Source: Methanobacteriota archaeon (lineage in GTDB: Archaea; Thermoplasmatota; Poseidoniia; Poseidoniales; Poseidoniaceae). From it: a stretch of 33,726 nt of DNA. The number at the start of each line of letters is the position of its first letter. Position 1 is the stretch's first letter. Under the pieces are notes generated by a model. That model ran no database searches, had not been told where the DNA came from, and saw nothing but the letters and a program-made list of their open reading frames with translations. Position numbers and translations under genes: made by a program. The stretch is from contig JAACDL010000171.1 of the NCBI GenBank assembly GCA_009936765.1, positions 1 through 33,726 of the forward strand. Direction: 5' to 3'. Below are positions 1 to 8,071 of the stretch, piece by piece.

Positions 1-1949
1 AAGAACTGCCGGAGCATCGGATGCATTTCCATCGCCTGCTCCTTCTGAATTTGCTCATATGTACGTAATATGATACCTACGGCAAGCAGCAATCCCGTTC
101 CAGAGGCATTACCTACCGTTCCAAGCAAATCCGCTCCTGCAGCGAGTAATCCTACGAAAGCGCCAGAGAAGTAAGTCACTGGTGGAATATAACGCTCTAG
201 AATACGCTCTAGAACAAGCGGATTCTTACGGAACCCAGGAATCTGCATTCCCGTACGTTCAATCTGTTTAGCAACGTCCTTTGAACCCATATTGGTTGTA
301 TCGATCCAGAACTTCGCGAATACCATCGAACCTACTGTCATCAAAGTGACATAGAAGAATACGTGGCCTCCGATTTGCCAAAGGTTGTGACCATAGATGT
401 CACCCTCCTGGTTGAGAATCGGAATAAACCAATCATTCACACCACTAACCATCGAAGAATACCAAGCGAATCCACCACTTGCTGTAGACGAACCTGGCTC
501 ATATGTCCCAATATATTCAGACATACTTCCCCAACCGTTCTTACCAAGAATTGGAGTCTTCTGCAACGTTGGATGGTTCCAGAATAGAAGAGTGAACATG
601 TTGATGTTAGCAAGTAGAGCTGCCATCAAAATAACCGGAATGTTAGATGCGTATACCAAGCGGATTGGGTACTTACCACGATGTCCACGAACCTTACCGT
701 GAGTTAACGGCAATTCCAACTTACTTGATTCTGCATAAGCAACCACCAGGAATACTACTACGGAGGAGAATAATGCAATTACTGGATTGACGTGCGTCAG
801 CAGAATCGTTTCGAAACCGTTGCTCGCTATCATCTCGCCATTCGACGCCTCCCTAAACATATAGAACATCATAGGCAAGGTACCTGATGGTGGGTTTTGT
901 AGACTGTAACCCACGCCAGAAGTTGCCGCTAGCGGGGACAATGTACCTACGAATGTAGATTGAGCAACACCTGCTGCAATGAATAGAGAGATACCAGATC
1001 CAATTCCCCATTTGCTTACAAGTTCGTCGAGTAAGAATACCAGATAGGAACCTGCGAACAGTTGAGCAACGATTACGAAGTTAGCCCAACCCATTCCATA
1101 GTTGCTAATTAGAGCCTGAGTAGGGTCTAAGAAACCATAGGTCTGAGGAATGGATTCGATTGGAATCATCAAAAGAACAAGCAATTTCTGTACACCTTGG
1201 TACATTGCTTTATCTTCAGAGTCTTGTAGATCAAGACGAATAATCTTAGCACCTGCGAAAAGTTGCATGATAATTGAACCAGTAACAATCGGTCCAATAC
1301 CCAAATGCATGATGGTACCAGATGCACCAGCCATGATTGAACGGAAACCACTGAACAAGTCGAGAGCTTGTCCGGAAAGTCCCCAAAGCATGACGTTGGT
1401 CATAGCGAAGTAGATAATCAGAACAAGAGTTGTAGTCCACAACTTCTCGTTGAATCTAACGTGGCGCTCAGGCTTAGTGATTGTAGGGTAAGTGTCTACG
1501 AATCGACGTAGAGCGTACAAACGGCTACTCTTCTCGCCACTGTACATGAAACTAGTGAGGGCTGCTGCTGCTCCGAATCCAAGCAGAAGAACTCCGACTA
1601 GGAGATATCCAACTAGGTCTTGATGGGTTCCATCATACCAAGCGTTAGGTCGGCAATACCAGACTGCAACTCCGACGAAGGCTAACCATCCTAGCATCTT
1701 ACCATAGCGTCCAATGATTGGAACTTCTTTTAGCCCCTCAGGTAGATCTTTGGTGAAACAAAGAATGATGTATGCAACATATGCGACACCCATTCCAAAC
1801 CCGAAGATTGCTCCATCTTGAGCATTTTGAGTAGCATTTCCACCAAAGTTAAGTGCGGTTTCGAATGCTTCGTACTGCCAATAACCTAGCATACCGAAGT
1901 ACAGTATTCCAGTTAGGCCTACTGCCCAAGGGATTGATTGCTTGCCCAT
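1..1949 (-). CDS. secY: Preprotein translocase subunit SecY, N-terminally extended, 3' end cut by window edge
   Basis: Central pore subunit of the Sec translocon, which exports and inserts membrane proteins. About 649 codons are visible and the reading frame runs off the left edge, probably only a few residues before the stop, because the last visible residues (RTYEQIQKEQ) match the usual archaeal SecY end. The plug/TM2 signature (SIMAGASG then LGIGPIVTGSIIMQL) and the cytoplasmic loop motif THGKVRGHRGKYPIRLVY are clear. Normal archaeal SecY begins around residue 150 here (VDTYPTITKPERH). The first 149 residues are extra and hold about four hydrophobic segments, near residues 5-22, 45-65, 84-100 and 115-138. 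Start: ATG after AAGGAGGAATGTGAC. It is last in the spc operon, 72 nt after uL15, which is the normal place for secY. Confidence 0.95.
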   Translation of the reverse strand, partial: MGKQSIPWAVGLTGILYFGMLGYWQYEAFETALNFGGNATQNAQDGAIFGFGMGVAYVAYIILCFTKDLPEGLKEVPIIGRYGKMLGWLAFVGVAVWYCRPNAWYDGTHQDLVGYLLVGVLLLGFGAAAALTSFMYSGEKSSRLYALRRFVDTYPTITKPERHVRFNEKLWTTTLVLIIYFAMTNVMLWGLSGQALDLFSGFRSIMAGASGTIMHLGIGPIVTGSIIMQLFAGAKIIRLDLQDSEDKAMYQGVQKLLVLLMIPIESIPQTYGFLDPTQALISNYGMGWANFVIVAQLFAGSYLVFLLDELVSKWGIGSGISLFIAAGVAQSTFVGTLSPLAATSGVGYSLQNPPSGTLPMMFYMFREASNGEMIASNGFETILLTHVNPVIALFSSVVVFLVVAYAESSKLELPLTHGKVRGHRGKYPIRLVYASNIPVILMAALLANINMFTLLFWNHPTLQKTPILGKNGWGSMSEYIGTYEPGSSTASGGFAWYSSMVSGVNDWFIPILNQEGDIYGHNLWQIGGHVFFYVTLMTVGSMVFAKFWIDTTNMGSKDVAKQIERTGMQIPGFRKNPLVLERILERYIPPVTYFSGAFVGLLAAGADLLGTVGNASGTGLLLAVGIILRTYEQIQKEQAMEMHPMLRQF

Positions 1950-2005
1950 GTCACATTCCTCCTTTTTTGTGTGTTGTTGTACTATTCATGAAGATAACGG
2001 AGTAA

Positions 2006-2019
2006 ACCTCGTGTGAGGT
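2006..2019 (-). other. Small hairpin between uL15 and secY
   Basis: ACCTC-GTGT-GAGGT inverted repeat (5-bp stem, 4-nt loop) directly after the uL15 stop, in the only sizeable gap (72 nt) inside the ribosomal operon. It could be an mRNA processing or attenuation element that sets secY level. The stem is short and may be chance. Confidence 0.25.
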
Positions 2020-2021
2020 AC

Positions 2022-2435
2022 TCACTCCATCTCCTCTTCATCTTCGCCATCGCCTTCAATTGATCCGCCTGCCGCAGAGATTTTCTCTGCTGCCTTTGCT
2101 GACCATTCTCCAACAGTAACTGATATTGCAGTGTTGATTCTTCCGGATCCGAGAAGCTTATCGATTCCCATTTCAGTCAAATCTACTGAATCCTTTCCAT
2201 TTGCTATTTCTTCCAAATCACTTACGTTGCAAGTGACGTGAACTGTTCTAAGGCTTGGTTCACGGTTGAAACCATGCATTCCCCAGTGCCCTGGCATGTA
2301 TTTGATACGAGTCATAACGCGGTGCTTGTTCATACCAGCATTACCACGGCCTCCACGCTTACCTGCTCCACGTCCAGCCTTGTGGCCTCTTCCGTGTGTT
2401 CTGCAGCGTCCACGATGTTTGTTTGCTTTACTCAT
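2022..2435 (-). CDS. rplO: Large subunit ribosomal protein uL15
   Basis: 50S protein uL15, 137 aa, which helps assemble the large subunit near the peptidyl transferase centre. The Gly/Arg-rich N-terminus (RGRCRTHGRGHKAGRGAGKRGGRG) and the MPGHWGMHGF segment are the archaeal/eukaryotic L15 (L27a) signature. The tail is acidic (GDGEDEEEME). Three in-frame starts lie together: GTG 2444, ATG 2438 and ATG 2435. The GTG sits inside the GAGGTGA ribosome binding site, so ATG 2435, with 5-nt spacing, is preferred. That binding site overlaps the uL30 stop. Confidence 0.95.
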   Translation of the reverse strand: MSKANKHRGRCRTHGRGHKAGRGAGKRGGRGNAGMNKHRVMTRIKYMPGHWGMHGFNREPSLRTVHVTCNVSDLEEIANGKDSVDLTEMGIDKLLGSGRINTAISVTVGEWSAKAAEKISAAGGSIEGDGEDEEEME

Positions 2436-2445
2436 CATTCTCACC

Positions 2446-2916
2446 TCAAATCATTCTCTCAACTAATGCTGAGATTTCGTCTCCACGAGCACCTAGGGCT
2501 CCTCCAACTACGAAGGAACGCTTTAGACCGCCCCAGCCCTTAGGGCCGACAGGTGGATGTAGTCTGAATACACGCTTCATTTCAGGCAAGTCCTTGACGG
2601 TAGCATCGCCTGCAACGATAGCCGCTGCGAATTCCTTGATGGATGCAAAGTCGGTGTTTTCGTTGACATATTCGTCTGTGATTGGTTTGTCACCCATCAA
2701 ACGACCACGCTCTGTGATCATCTTTTCAACAAGTCCGACATCAGCATTACCCCAAGTAATGTAATCCTTAGCCTTCTGAAGCATTCCTTTGTACTGTGCG
2801 TTCTCAGGAATGATAACTGCGTGGTTAACACGGGTTAGATTCAGATAGTCCATAGTTTCTCTAATCGAGTGCTCAACTTTGACGTTAGAGCGAGCTCTTA
2901 CAACAATCCAGGTCAT
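2446..2916 (-). CDS. rpmD: Large subunit ribosomal protein uL30
   Basis: 50S protein uL30 in its long archaeal/eukaryotic (L7) form, 156 aa versus about 60 in bacteria. The N-terminal strand WIVVRARSNVKV and helix IRETMDYLNLTRVNHAVI are diagnostic, followed by the archaeal extension with HPPVGPKGWGGLKRSF. Its ATG overlaps the uS5 stop (ATGA), so the two are probably translationally coupled. uL15 follows after 10 nt. Confidence 0.95.
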   Translation of the reverse strand: MTWIVVRARSNVKVEHSIRETMDYLNLTRVNHAVIIPENAQYKGMLQKAKDYITWGNADVGLVEKMITERGRLMGDKPITDEYVNENTDFASIKEFAAAIVAGDATVKDLPEMKRVFRLHPPVGPKGWGGLKRSFVVGGALGARGDEISALVERMI

Positions 2917-3680
2917 TCTAGTAGCCTCCCTTTGTGAATATACAACTCAGCACGCTGAGATTCATTGACACGAGTACGGTTAATTTCTGCGAGTGCATTG
3001 AAAGTAGCAGCTGCATAATTGATTGTAGTACGTGTTTGTCCTTTGGTACGAGATAGAACATCTGAGATACCTGCGAGTTCAAGAACACGCTTTCCTGTTT
3101 CTCCAATAACCAATCCCTTACCAGACGGTGCTGACATGAGAGTTACACGAGTTGATCCTGCTTGTCCTTGTACCTTGAAAGGAACTGAAGTTCCAGGTCC
3201 TACGCTTGATTCCCATGAACCGTTACCACGCTGAACTTGAATCAGGTTGAGTTTAGCAGCGGTTAGAGCCTTACGGATAGTCTGTGCGACTTCCTTACCC
3301 TTTGCCATTGCTAGACCAACATATCCATCCTTGTTACCAACACAAGCCATTACGTTGAATCTTACACGTCGACCGGAGTCAGTCATTCTCTGAACCATGT
3401 TAACCTTGATTACTTCATCTTCGAGGTTAGGAATCAATGCATCTACGATTTCGACTTCACGGATTGGAAGACCAGAAGCAAGTGCTTGCTCGTAAGTAAC
3501 GATTCTGCCAGCCATTACTTCACGGCCGAGTCTAGTCTTAGGTGACCAAGAGCGTAGAGCAGCTATTGCTTCGTCTGCAGATGTACGACGGCGGCGACGG
3601 CCACCTTCGTTTTTCTCTTCTTCCTGTGGTGCAAAGGCCTTAATCAGACCTGGTGCCATCTGGGATGTATCATCACTCAT
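2913..3680 (-). CDS. rpsE: Small subunit ribosomal protein uS5
   Basis: 30S protein uS5, 255 aa, which shapes the mRNA entry channel and decoding accuracy. The double-stranded RNA-binding half is seen in VRFNVMACVGNKDGYVGLA and the C-terminal half in PSGKGLVIGETGKRVLELAGI. About 40 N-terminal residues are extra and charged (EEEKNEGGRRRRR). The start chosen is ATG 3680 after GAGGAGGCG. In-frame codons further upstream lie inside uL18, whose stop is 1 nt before this start. Confidence 0.95.
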   Translation of the reverse strand: MSDDTSQMAPGLIKAFAPQEEEKNEGGRRRRRTSADEAIAALRSWSPKTRLGREVMAGRIVTYEQALASGLPIREVEIVDALIPNLEDEVIKVNMVQRMTDSGRRVRFNVMACVGNKDGYVGLAMAKGKEVAQTIRKALTAAKLNLIQVQRGNGSWESSVGPGTSVPFKVQGQAGSTRVTLMSAPSGKGLVIGETGKRVLELAGISDVLSRTKGQTRTTINYAAATFNALAEINRTRVNESQRAELYIHKGRLLE

Positions 3681-3681
3681 A

Positions 3682-4194
3682 TCAGAACGCCTCCTCAATC
3701 TTCGACTTGGTTGCTTCAACTGTTGAAGCGTAAGAATCATCGATATGTGCGCCGTTAAGGCGGTCTTCGCCAGGAAGAACAGATTCCCCGTGAGGTATCT
3801 CTAATCCTGCATCGACCATTCCTTTCAGAGCAGCGAACACACGGTTTCCGTTTGAACTAGCAGCCAATCCAATGTCAAGCACTGCTTCATCGTGTCCAGC
3901 AGCAAGTGCGGACTTTCCGAGAGCGTAGCCTACAAGGTAGGATGCTGGAATATTCTTGCGAGAGTTTGACTCAGGCCAGTCGTAGCGAGATACTAGATCG
4001 TCGCCAGTTACGGAGAGTTCAACTATGTCACCGTCTTTCTCCCAAGAGACAACTTGGCAGACTACACGAGTGTTAGAAACTCTAACAACTGCACGAGCGT
4101 TTCCACCCTTTAGTAGCTTTAGACGTCGACGGTAGTCTGTTTCACCTGTTCTTCGGCGACGGAATTGGTTGCGTTGTCGTGGACCTTGTGACAT
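3682..4194 (-). CDS. rplR: Large subunit ribosomal protein uL18
   Basis: 50S protein uL18 (eukaryotic L5 type), 170 aa, a 5S rRNA binder of the central protuberance. The start is typical for the archaeal family: RQRNQFRRRRTGETDYRRRLKLL. The segments YLVGYALGKSALAAG and LDIGLAASSNGNRVFAALKG follow in the expected order. The ATG overlaps the eL19 stop by one base and uS5 follows after 1 nt, so expression is probably coupled. Confidence 0.95.
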   Translation of the reverse strand: MSQGPRQRNQFRRRRTGETDYRRRLKLLKGGNARAVVRVSNTRVVCQVVSWEKDGDIVELSVTGDDLVSRYDWPESNSRKNIPASYLVGYALGKSALAAGHDEAVLDIGLAASSNGNRVFAALKGMVDAGLEIPHGESVLPGEDRLNGAHIDDSYASTVEATKSKIEEAF

Positions 4195-4670
4195 TACTGT
4201 TCACCTCCAATGGTGATTCCTTCAACGCCCATCTGAGCCTTCATGTGGCCGATTGAACGGTATGAGCCACCCTTTGCCTTGAGGTAGTAGTGGCGGTATT
4301 GGGAACTCTTGAGAGTTCCATCTTCACGCATTCCTTTCAGAGCGCGACGCTGAGCACGGATGGTAGCCATCCACTGTTGCTTGCGAGGATTGCGAGCGTT
4401 AGCGGAACCGGATCTCTTTCCTTGACCCTTCTGGCGACCCTTTTTCTTCTGTTCTTGGCGCTTAAGAGCACGGACACGGGAAGTTCCCTTGATTGCCTTA
4501 GCCTTAATCCACCCATTGCCGATAGCCTCACGGATATCTTCCTTCTGAACAGATTGTGCAACCTGGTCAAGATAGGATGGGTTGATCCAAACACGATGGA
4601 CACCAACTTCTCGTCCTTCCATAACAGAAAGTATCTGAGCAGCCATCTTCTTTTGGTTAGTAATCTGCAT
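4194..4670 (-). CDS. rpl19e: Large subunit ribosomal protein eL19
   Basis: Archaeal/eukaryotic-specific 50S protein, 158 aa. Hallmarks are QKKMAAQILSVMEGREVGVHRVWINPSYLDQV at the start, then the basic helix KKKGRQKGQGKRSGSANAR and a C-terminal WMATIRAQRRALKGMREDG. Starts on an ATG overlapping the eL32 stop (TGATG) and ends overlapping the uL18 start. There is no bacterial counterpart, which helps fix the domain of life. Confidence 0.95.
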   Translation of the reverse strand: MQITNQKKMAAQILSVMEGREVGVHRVWINPSYLDQVAQSVQKEDIREAIGNGWIKAKAIKGTSRVRALKRQEQKKKGRQKGQGKRSGSANARNPRKQQWMATIRAQRRALKGMREDGTLKSSQYRHYYLKAKGGSYRSIGHMKAQMGVEGITIGGEQ

Positions 4671-5305
4671 CAGCGATCCCTCCTGCGGTTAAGGACTCTA
4701 ATTCCCAATTCATCAGCACGTGAGTGAATAACTTCTCTCTTGCGGCCACCGACGGTAGCGCCAACACGTGCAGCTTGTGTCTCTGCATCCATGTTGTCTA
4801 AATCACTGGAATTGTGAACCATAACTTCTTTGAAACCGGATGGATGTAGGCCATTTGCTGCCTTTACCTTACCGTGACCGATTCTTACTAGAGAACCACG
4901 GTACTTGTAATTGCGGCGTTGCTTGTTATCCATTCCATGTGGAGCTCTCCATCCTGAGCGTGAAAGACGCTTGTAGCGGAACCATTCGGTTCTGCGGAAG
5001 GATGGAGTTCCTTTCTTCTGAGCAGCACGTAGTGCTAGAGCAGCTTTTAGGTCATCAGATAGTACTGGCTTTTGGCGAGCGACGTGTTCTTCATCGGCTT
5101 CCTCATCATCCCAGTCTTCATCTTCGTAATCATCAGATTCTTCGCTGACTTCTTCTTCAGCGACTTCTTCTTGTGCAGGTGCTGAATCTTCAGCACCATC
5201 TTGTAGGCGTGCAATCAAGTCTGCCTTCTTTCCAGAAACAGGTAGGCCTGCTTCCTTTAGCAACTCTTTGAGTTCTGCAACAGTCATTTTATCGTAATCA
5301 CTCAT
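4670..5305 (-). CDS. rpl32e: Ribosomal protein eL32 with N-terminal SAP domain
   Basis: 50S protein eL32, 211 aa. Residues about 85-211 are a normal eL32 (FRRTEWFRYKRLSRSGWR, HPSGFKEVMVHN, ARVGATVGGRKREVI). Residues about 4-36 form a SAP-type helix-extended loop-helix (MTVAELKELLKEAGLPVSG then KKADLIARL), a fold usually used to bind DNA or chromatin. Residues about 40-80 are a very acidic Asp/Glu linker. Haloarchaeal eL32 also has an N-terminal extension, but of helix-hairpin-helix type. Start: ATG after GGAGGAATTGAC, 13 nt downstream of uL6. The eL32 call is firm and the SAP call strong by motif; its function here is unknown. Confidence 0.92.
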   Translation of the reverse strand: MSDYDKMTVAELKELLKEAGLPVSGKKADLIARLQDGAEDSAPAQEEVAEEEVSEESDDYEDEDWDDEEADEEHVARQKPVLSDDLKAALALRAAQKKGTPSFRRTEWFRYKRLSRSGWRAPHGMDNKQRRNYKYRGSLVRIGHGKVKAANGLHPSGFKEVMVHNSSDLDNMDAETQAARVGATVGGRKREVIHSRADELGIRVLNRRRDR

Positions 5306-5318
5306 GTCAATTCCTCCA

Positions 5319-5858
5319 TCATGCCTTCTCAATCAAGTAAATTCCGTCTTGGAATACACGTCGGTCACGCTTCTTTATGGTTGTAGAGCGTTCGATATTT
5401 GCAGCAGTCTGACCGACTGCTTCCTTATCGATTCCGCTGACGACTACTTCGGTCTTGTTTTGGACCTTCACTTCGACGCCGTTGAGTATTGCTGCGGATC
5501 TTGGGACACGCTCTCCGAAGTAATTGTTTACTACGAAATTGTTGCCCTTTACCGCTAGTGTCATAGGGAAGTGAGAGTAAAGTGCTTTCAGTGTGTATGT
5601 GAAACCATCAGTTACTCCTTTCACCATGTTGTTTAGGTGTGCATTCCATGTTCCCGCAAGAGCTCTCTCTTTACGGCGAGGAAGATCGATGCGAACGATT
5701 AGAGCGCCGCCTTCTTTGAAAACGTCATGTCTTGGACTTGCGAATTCTCTAGATAGGCTACCCTTAGGGCCTGTGATTGTGATCATATCACCATCAATCG
5801 TTGCAGAAACTCCTTCTGGAACTTCTACTGTGTGTTCAATTCGGTCTAGTTTTACCAT
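5319..5858 (-). CDS. rplF: Large subunit ribosomal protein uL6
   Basis: 50S protein uL6 (eukaryotic L9), 179 aa, close to the factor-binding centre. Recognised from VEVPEGVSATIDGDMITITGPKGSLSREF, the GTWNAHLNNMVKGVTDGFTYTLK segment and KGNNFVVNNYFGERVPRSA. ATG 5858 is chosen because GAGGTGATTAGA precedes it at standard spacing; the upstream in-frame codons would remove that site from the leader. eL32 follows after 13 nt. Confidence 0.95.
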   Translation of the reverse strand: MVKLDRIEHTVEVPEGVSATIDGDMITITGPKGSLSREFASPRHDVFKEGGALIVRIDLPRRKERALAGTWNAHLNNMVKGVTDGFTYTLKALYSHFPMTLAVKGNNFVVNNYFGERVPRSAAILNGVEVKVQNKTEVVVSGIDKEAVGQTAANIERSTTIKKRDRRVFQDGIYLIEKA

Positions 5859-5868
5859 TCTAATCACC

Positions 5869-6258
5869 TCAGAATACATATGCTAGGAGTTTTCCACCAA
5901 TTCGGCTGTCCTTAGCATCTTTGTGGTGCATAATACCACTGTTAGTTGTCAAAATCAGTAGTCCGAAATCTTGTGCAGGTAGGTAACGACCTTCCCACTT
6001 ATCGAACTCCTGGCGGCGGACTGAGTGGCGTGGCTTAACAACGCCACATTCGTTTATGGCGCCGCGAAGTTGCACAATGAAGCTGCCTCCACGTCCGTCG
6101 TCGTTCTTCTCAATCGCTCCGACATAGCCGGAGGTTTGCATAATCTCTAGTACAGATCCAAGTAACTTGGATGCTGGAGATAAATCTACGTTGTACTTAC
6201 CAGCTTGCTCTGCATTGTAGAGTTTTGCTAGTGCATCATTAAGGGGGTCAAACTGCAT
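5869..6258 (-). CDS. rpsH: Small subunit ribosomal protein uS8
   Basis: 30S protein uS8 (eukaryotic S15a), 129 aa, a primary binder of 16S rRNA helix 21. Family landmarks are DPLNDALAKLYNAEQAGK at the start and LLILTTNSGIMHHKDAKDSRIGGKLLAYVF at the end. Tandem ATGs (6261, 6258) follow GAGGTGATT; 6258 has the better spacing. uS14 ends 10 nt upstream. Confidence 0.95.
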   Translation of the reverse strand: MQFDPLNDALAKLYNAEQAGKYNVDLSPASKLLGSVLEIMQTSGYVGAIEKNDDGRGGSFIVQLRGAINECGVVKPRHSVRRQEFDKWEGRYLPAQDFGLLILTTNSGIMHHKDAKDSRIGGKLLAYVF

Positions 6259-6268
6259 CATAATCACC

Positions 6269-6421
6269 TCAATTCATTTTCTTAAATCCTATTTCAGGAG
6301 CAACGTCACGGAAACACTGTCTGCAAAGACGTAGTCCGTGGCGGCGGATCATTCCTCTTCGGCGTCCACATCTGCGGCAGCCGTTTGTTCTTCCAATACT
6401 TTCACCATGGTCTCGAGCCAT
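6269..6421 (-). CDS. rpsN: Small subunit ribosomal protein uS14, zinc-binding form
   Basis: Small 30S protein, 50 aa, in the head of the subunit. The translation starts MARDHGESIGRTNGCRRCGR and continues with RRHGLRLCRQCFRDVAPEIGFKKMN. Cys15 and Cys18 with Cys33 and Cys36 form the zinc-binding pairs of the archaeal/eukaryotic (S29) type. Start: ATG after GGAGGAGTGAAA, with 2 nt between the uL5 stop and this start. It sits exactly where uS14 belongs, between uL5 and uS8. Confidence 0.95.
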   Translation of the reverse strand: MARDHGESIGRTNGCRRCGRRRGMIRRHGLRLCRQCFRDVAPEIGFKKMN

Positions 6422-6423
6422 TT

Positions 6424-6951
6424 TCACTCCTCCAAGATTTTGATGCCAAAATTCTCAACAAACCATGCTCTGGCTTCATCAGCATTGGTTCGGTGGCTTT
6501 GTGCGACTTTTGCACTACGACGTCGGCGGCGGGTGACACGGTGGCCAGGCCTCTCTAGCACGATATTAATGTCCATGCCAAAGATTCCGATATCTGGATC
6601 GTACTTTTGTTCAGGTAGGTCTGTATAGTCAGGAATACCGAATGAAAGGTTACCTGTTCTATCAAAGTTCCATGATGGGATTGTGTTCTCACGAACCCAG
6701 AATGCATCCTTTAGGAAACTCTTGATTGACTCTTGGTCTCTCATAGTAGCTTTACATCCAATTGGGAATCCAACACGGACCTTCAGGTCACGATTTTGTT
6801 GCTTACCCAGAGTTCTGACCGGAGTAACTCCAGTAACTAGGTTCAGTACCTTCTCTGCGTTGGAAAGGCGATCTCCACCTTCACCGACACCGATGTTTAC
6901 GACAACCTTAGCGATTTGTGGAATAGACATTGGATTTACTGTCTCACTCAT
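6424..6951 (-). CDS. rplE: Large subunit ribosomal protein uL5
   Basis: 50S protein uL5 (eukaryotic L11), 175 aa, which contacts 5S rRNA and P-site tRNA. Recognised from IAKVVVNIGVGEGGDRLSNAEKVLNLVTG, TPVRTLGKQQNRDLKVRVGFPIGCKATMR and GIFGMDINIVLERPGHRVTRRRR. ATG 6951 overlaps the eS4 stop (ATGA) and is preceded by GGTGA. Upstream in-frame codons lie inside eS4 and are not family-like. Confidence 0.95.
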   Translation of the reverse strand: MSETVNPMSIPQIAKVVVNIGVGEGGDRLSNAEKVLNLVTGVTPVRTLGKQQNRDLKVRVGFPIGCKATMRDQESIKSFLKDAFWVRENTIPSWNFDRTGNLSFGIPDYTDLPEQKYDPDIGIFGMDINIVLERPGHRVTRRRRRSAKVAQSHRTNADEARAWFVENFGIKILEE

Positions 6952-7649
6952 TGGCTCACCTCCACACCAGGTAGTGTGCAATTGCCGACAGAGAATACGT
7001 TGTCAGTAACTGTACCGAACCCGTCGAATTCGACTTCGTTCGACATACTGGAACGCTTGACAATAACATCAGTTACGTCTGCAAGTTTTCCAACGTGAAC
7101 TCCACCAACTAGCATACAGCGAGTTCCTTCTCCGAACTTGATGTGTTCTAGGACCTTCTGCTCCGGTAGTGAAATCTTCAGAGAATCACCAGTCTTGTGT
7201 TCAGATGCATCATCGACAATGATGTTGCGTCCGTCGTGTAGGTGAACCTGTGTCTTTCCGCCCTTGATAGTGGACTTTCCTTCAACACGGCAAACCTTCC
7301 AGCCTGCTTCATCAGCAGAGATTGGGCGGTATCGAAGACGACCGTTTGTGTCGAGTACACAGCGGTAGTTTTCTTCACCAAGTGTTAGAACATCCATTAC
7401 ACCGACTCCACGACGTGTGTCCTTGACAATTCGACCATCGACCTTAGCAAGGCCATTGTGTAGAATTGTGCGGACTTCACGAGTAGATCGTGCTAGACCA
7501 ATAACATCTCTAATTACAATATTTAGAGGCATACATCTCTCAAGACTGTGAGCACCTGCACGAGGACGGGTTACCCAAACTGTTGTCTTGCGTGGAAGAG
7601 GCCAGCTACGAGGGATGGCCAATCGCTTCAAATGACTACTACTTCCCAT
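6948..7649 (-). CDS. rps4e: Small subunit ribosomal protein eS4
   Basis: Archaeal/eukaryotic-specific 30S protein, 233 aa. It starts with the family hallmark HLKRLAIPRSWPLPRK, then an S4-type RNA-binding segment (VRTILHNGLAKVDGRIVKDTRRGVGVMDV) and a central KOW-like region (GVHVGKLADVTDVI). ATG 7649 follows AGGAG at 9 nt; an in-frame TTG at 7658 is less likely. uL5 begins inside its stop codon. Confidence 0.95.
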   Translation of the reverse strand: MGSSSHLKRLAIPRSWPLPRKTTVWVTRPRAGAHSLERCMPLNIVIRDVIGLARSTREVRTILHNGLAKVDGRIVKDTRRGVGVMDVLTLGEENYRCVLDTNGRLRYRPISADEAGWKVCRVEGKSTIKGGKTQVHLHDGRNIIVDDASEHKTGDSLKISLPEQKVLEHIKFGEGTRCMLVGGVHVGKLADVTDVIVKRSSMSNEVEFDGFGTVTDNVFSVGNCTLPGVEVSQ

Positions 7650-7654
7650 TTCAT

Positions 7655-8062
7655 TCAACTCCTGTCAGCGGTCAAGTGTTGCATTCGCAACTTGTCCGTC
7701 TCGTCTAACTTGGTGACGACGACGTTGGAGGAGTGGACCGGCACTGCCTCTTCTCTGTTGTCAGACTTTGTAGCGGTAGCACCTTCGATGAAGATACGAC
7801 CAGTATTGGATTCGACATTGATGACTTTACCCGTAAGTGGGTCAGCATTACGCTTTCCACCGACTCTCTTGCCGCCGTGTGCGTAATCGCCACGTACTAC
7901 ACGGACAGTGTCTCCGACACGGATTGTGACGGAGCGTAGTCCTGCAAGACGGGCGTCTGGTTTGTCTAATAATAGGCGAGCGCGTACACGCTTGCGCTTG
8001 ATGTGCATAGGCGCGTTAGCTTGTGCTTTGCGCTGTTTTCCTGGTTTGCTGCTCTTGACCAT
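7655..8062 (-). CDS. rplX: Large subunit ribosomal protein uL24
   Basis: 50S protein uL24 (eukaryotic L26), 135 aa, an early assembly factor near the exit tunnel. Landmarks are SKPGKQRKAQANAPMHIKRK, the KOW motif VGDTVRVVRGDYAHGGKRVGG and INVESNTGRIFIEGAT. The ATG follows GAGGTGATTCA. It lies between uL14 (9 nt upstream) and eS4 (5 nt downstream), as in other archaea. Confidence 0.95.
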   Translation of the reverse strand: MVKSSKPGKQRKAQANAPMHIKRKRVRARLLLDKPDARLAGLRSVTIRVGDTVRVVRGDYAHGGKRVGGKRNADPLTGKVINVESNTGRIFIEGATATKSDNREEAVPVHSSNVVVTKLDETDKLRMQHLTADRS

Positions 8063-8071
8063 TGAATCACC

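Noticed and set aside
4290..4727. Plus-strand 145-codon reading frame antisense to eL19/eL32
   Set aside because: It mirrors two firmly identified ribosomal genes, has no ribosome binding site and no recognisable composition; it is a shadow of GC-skewed basic codons.
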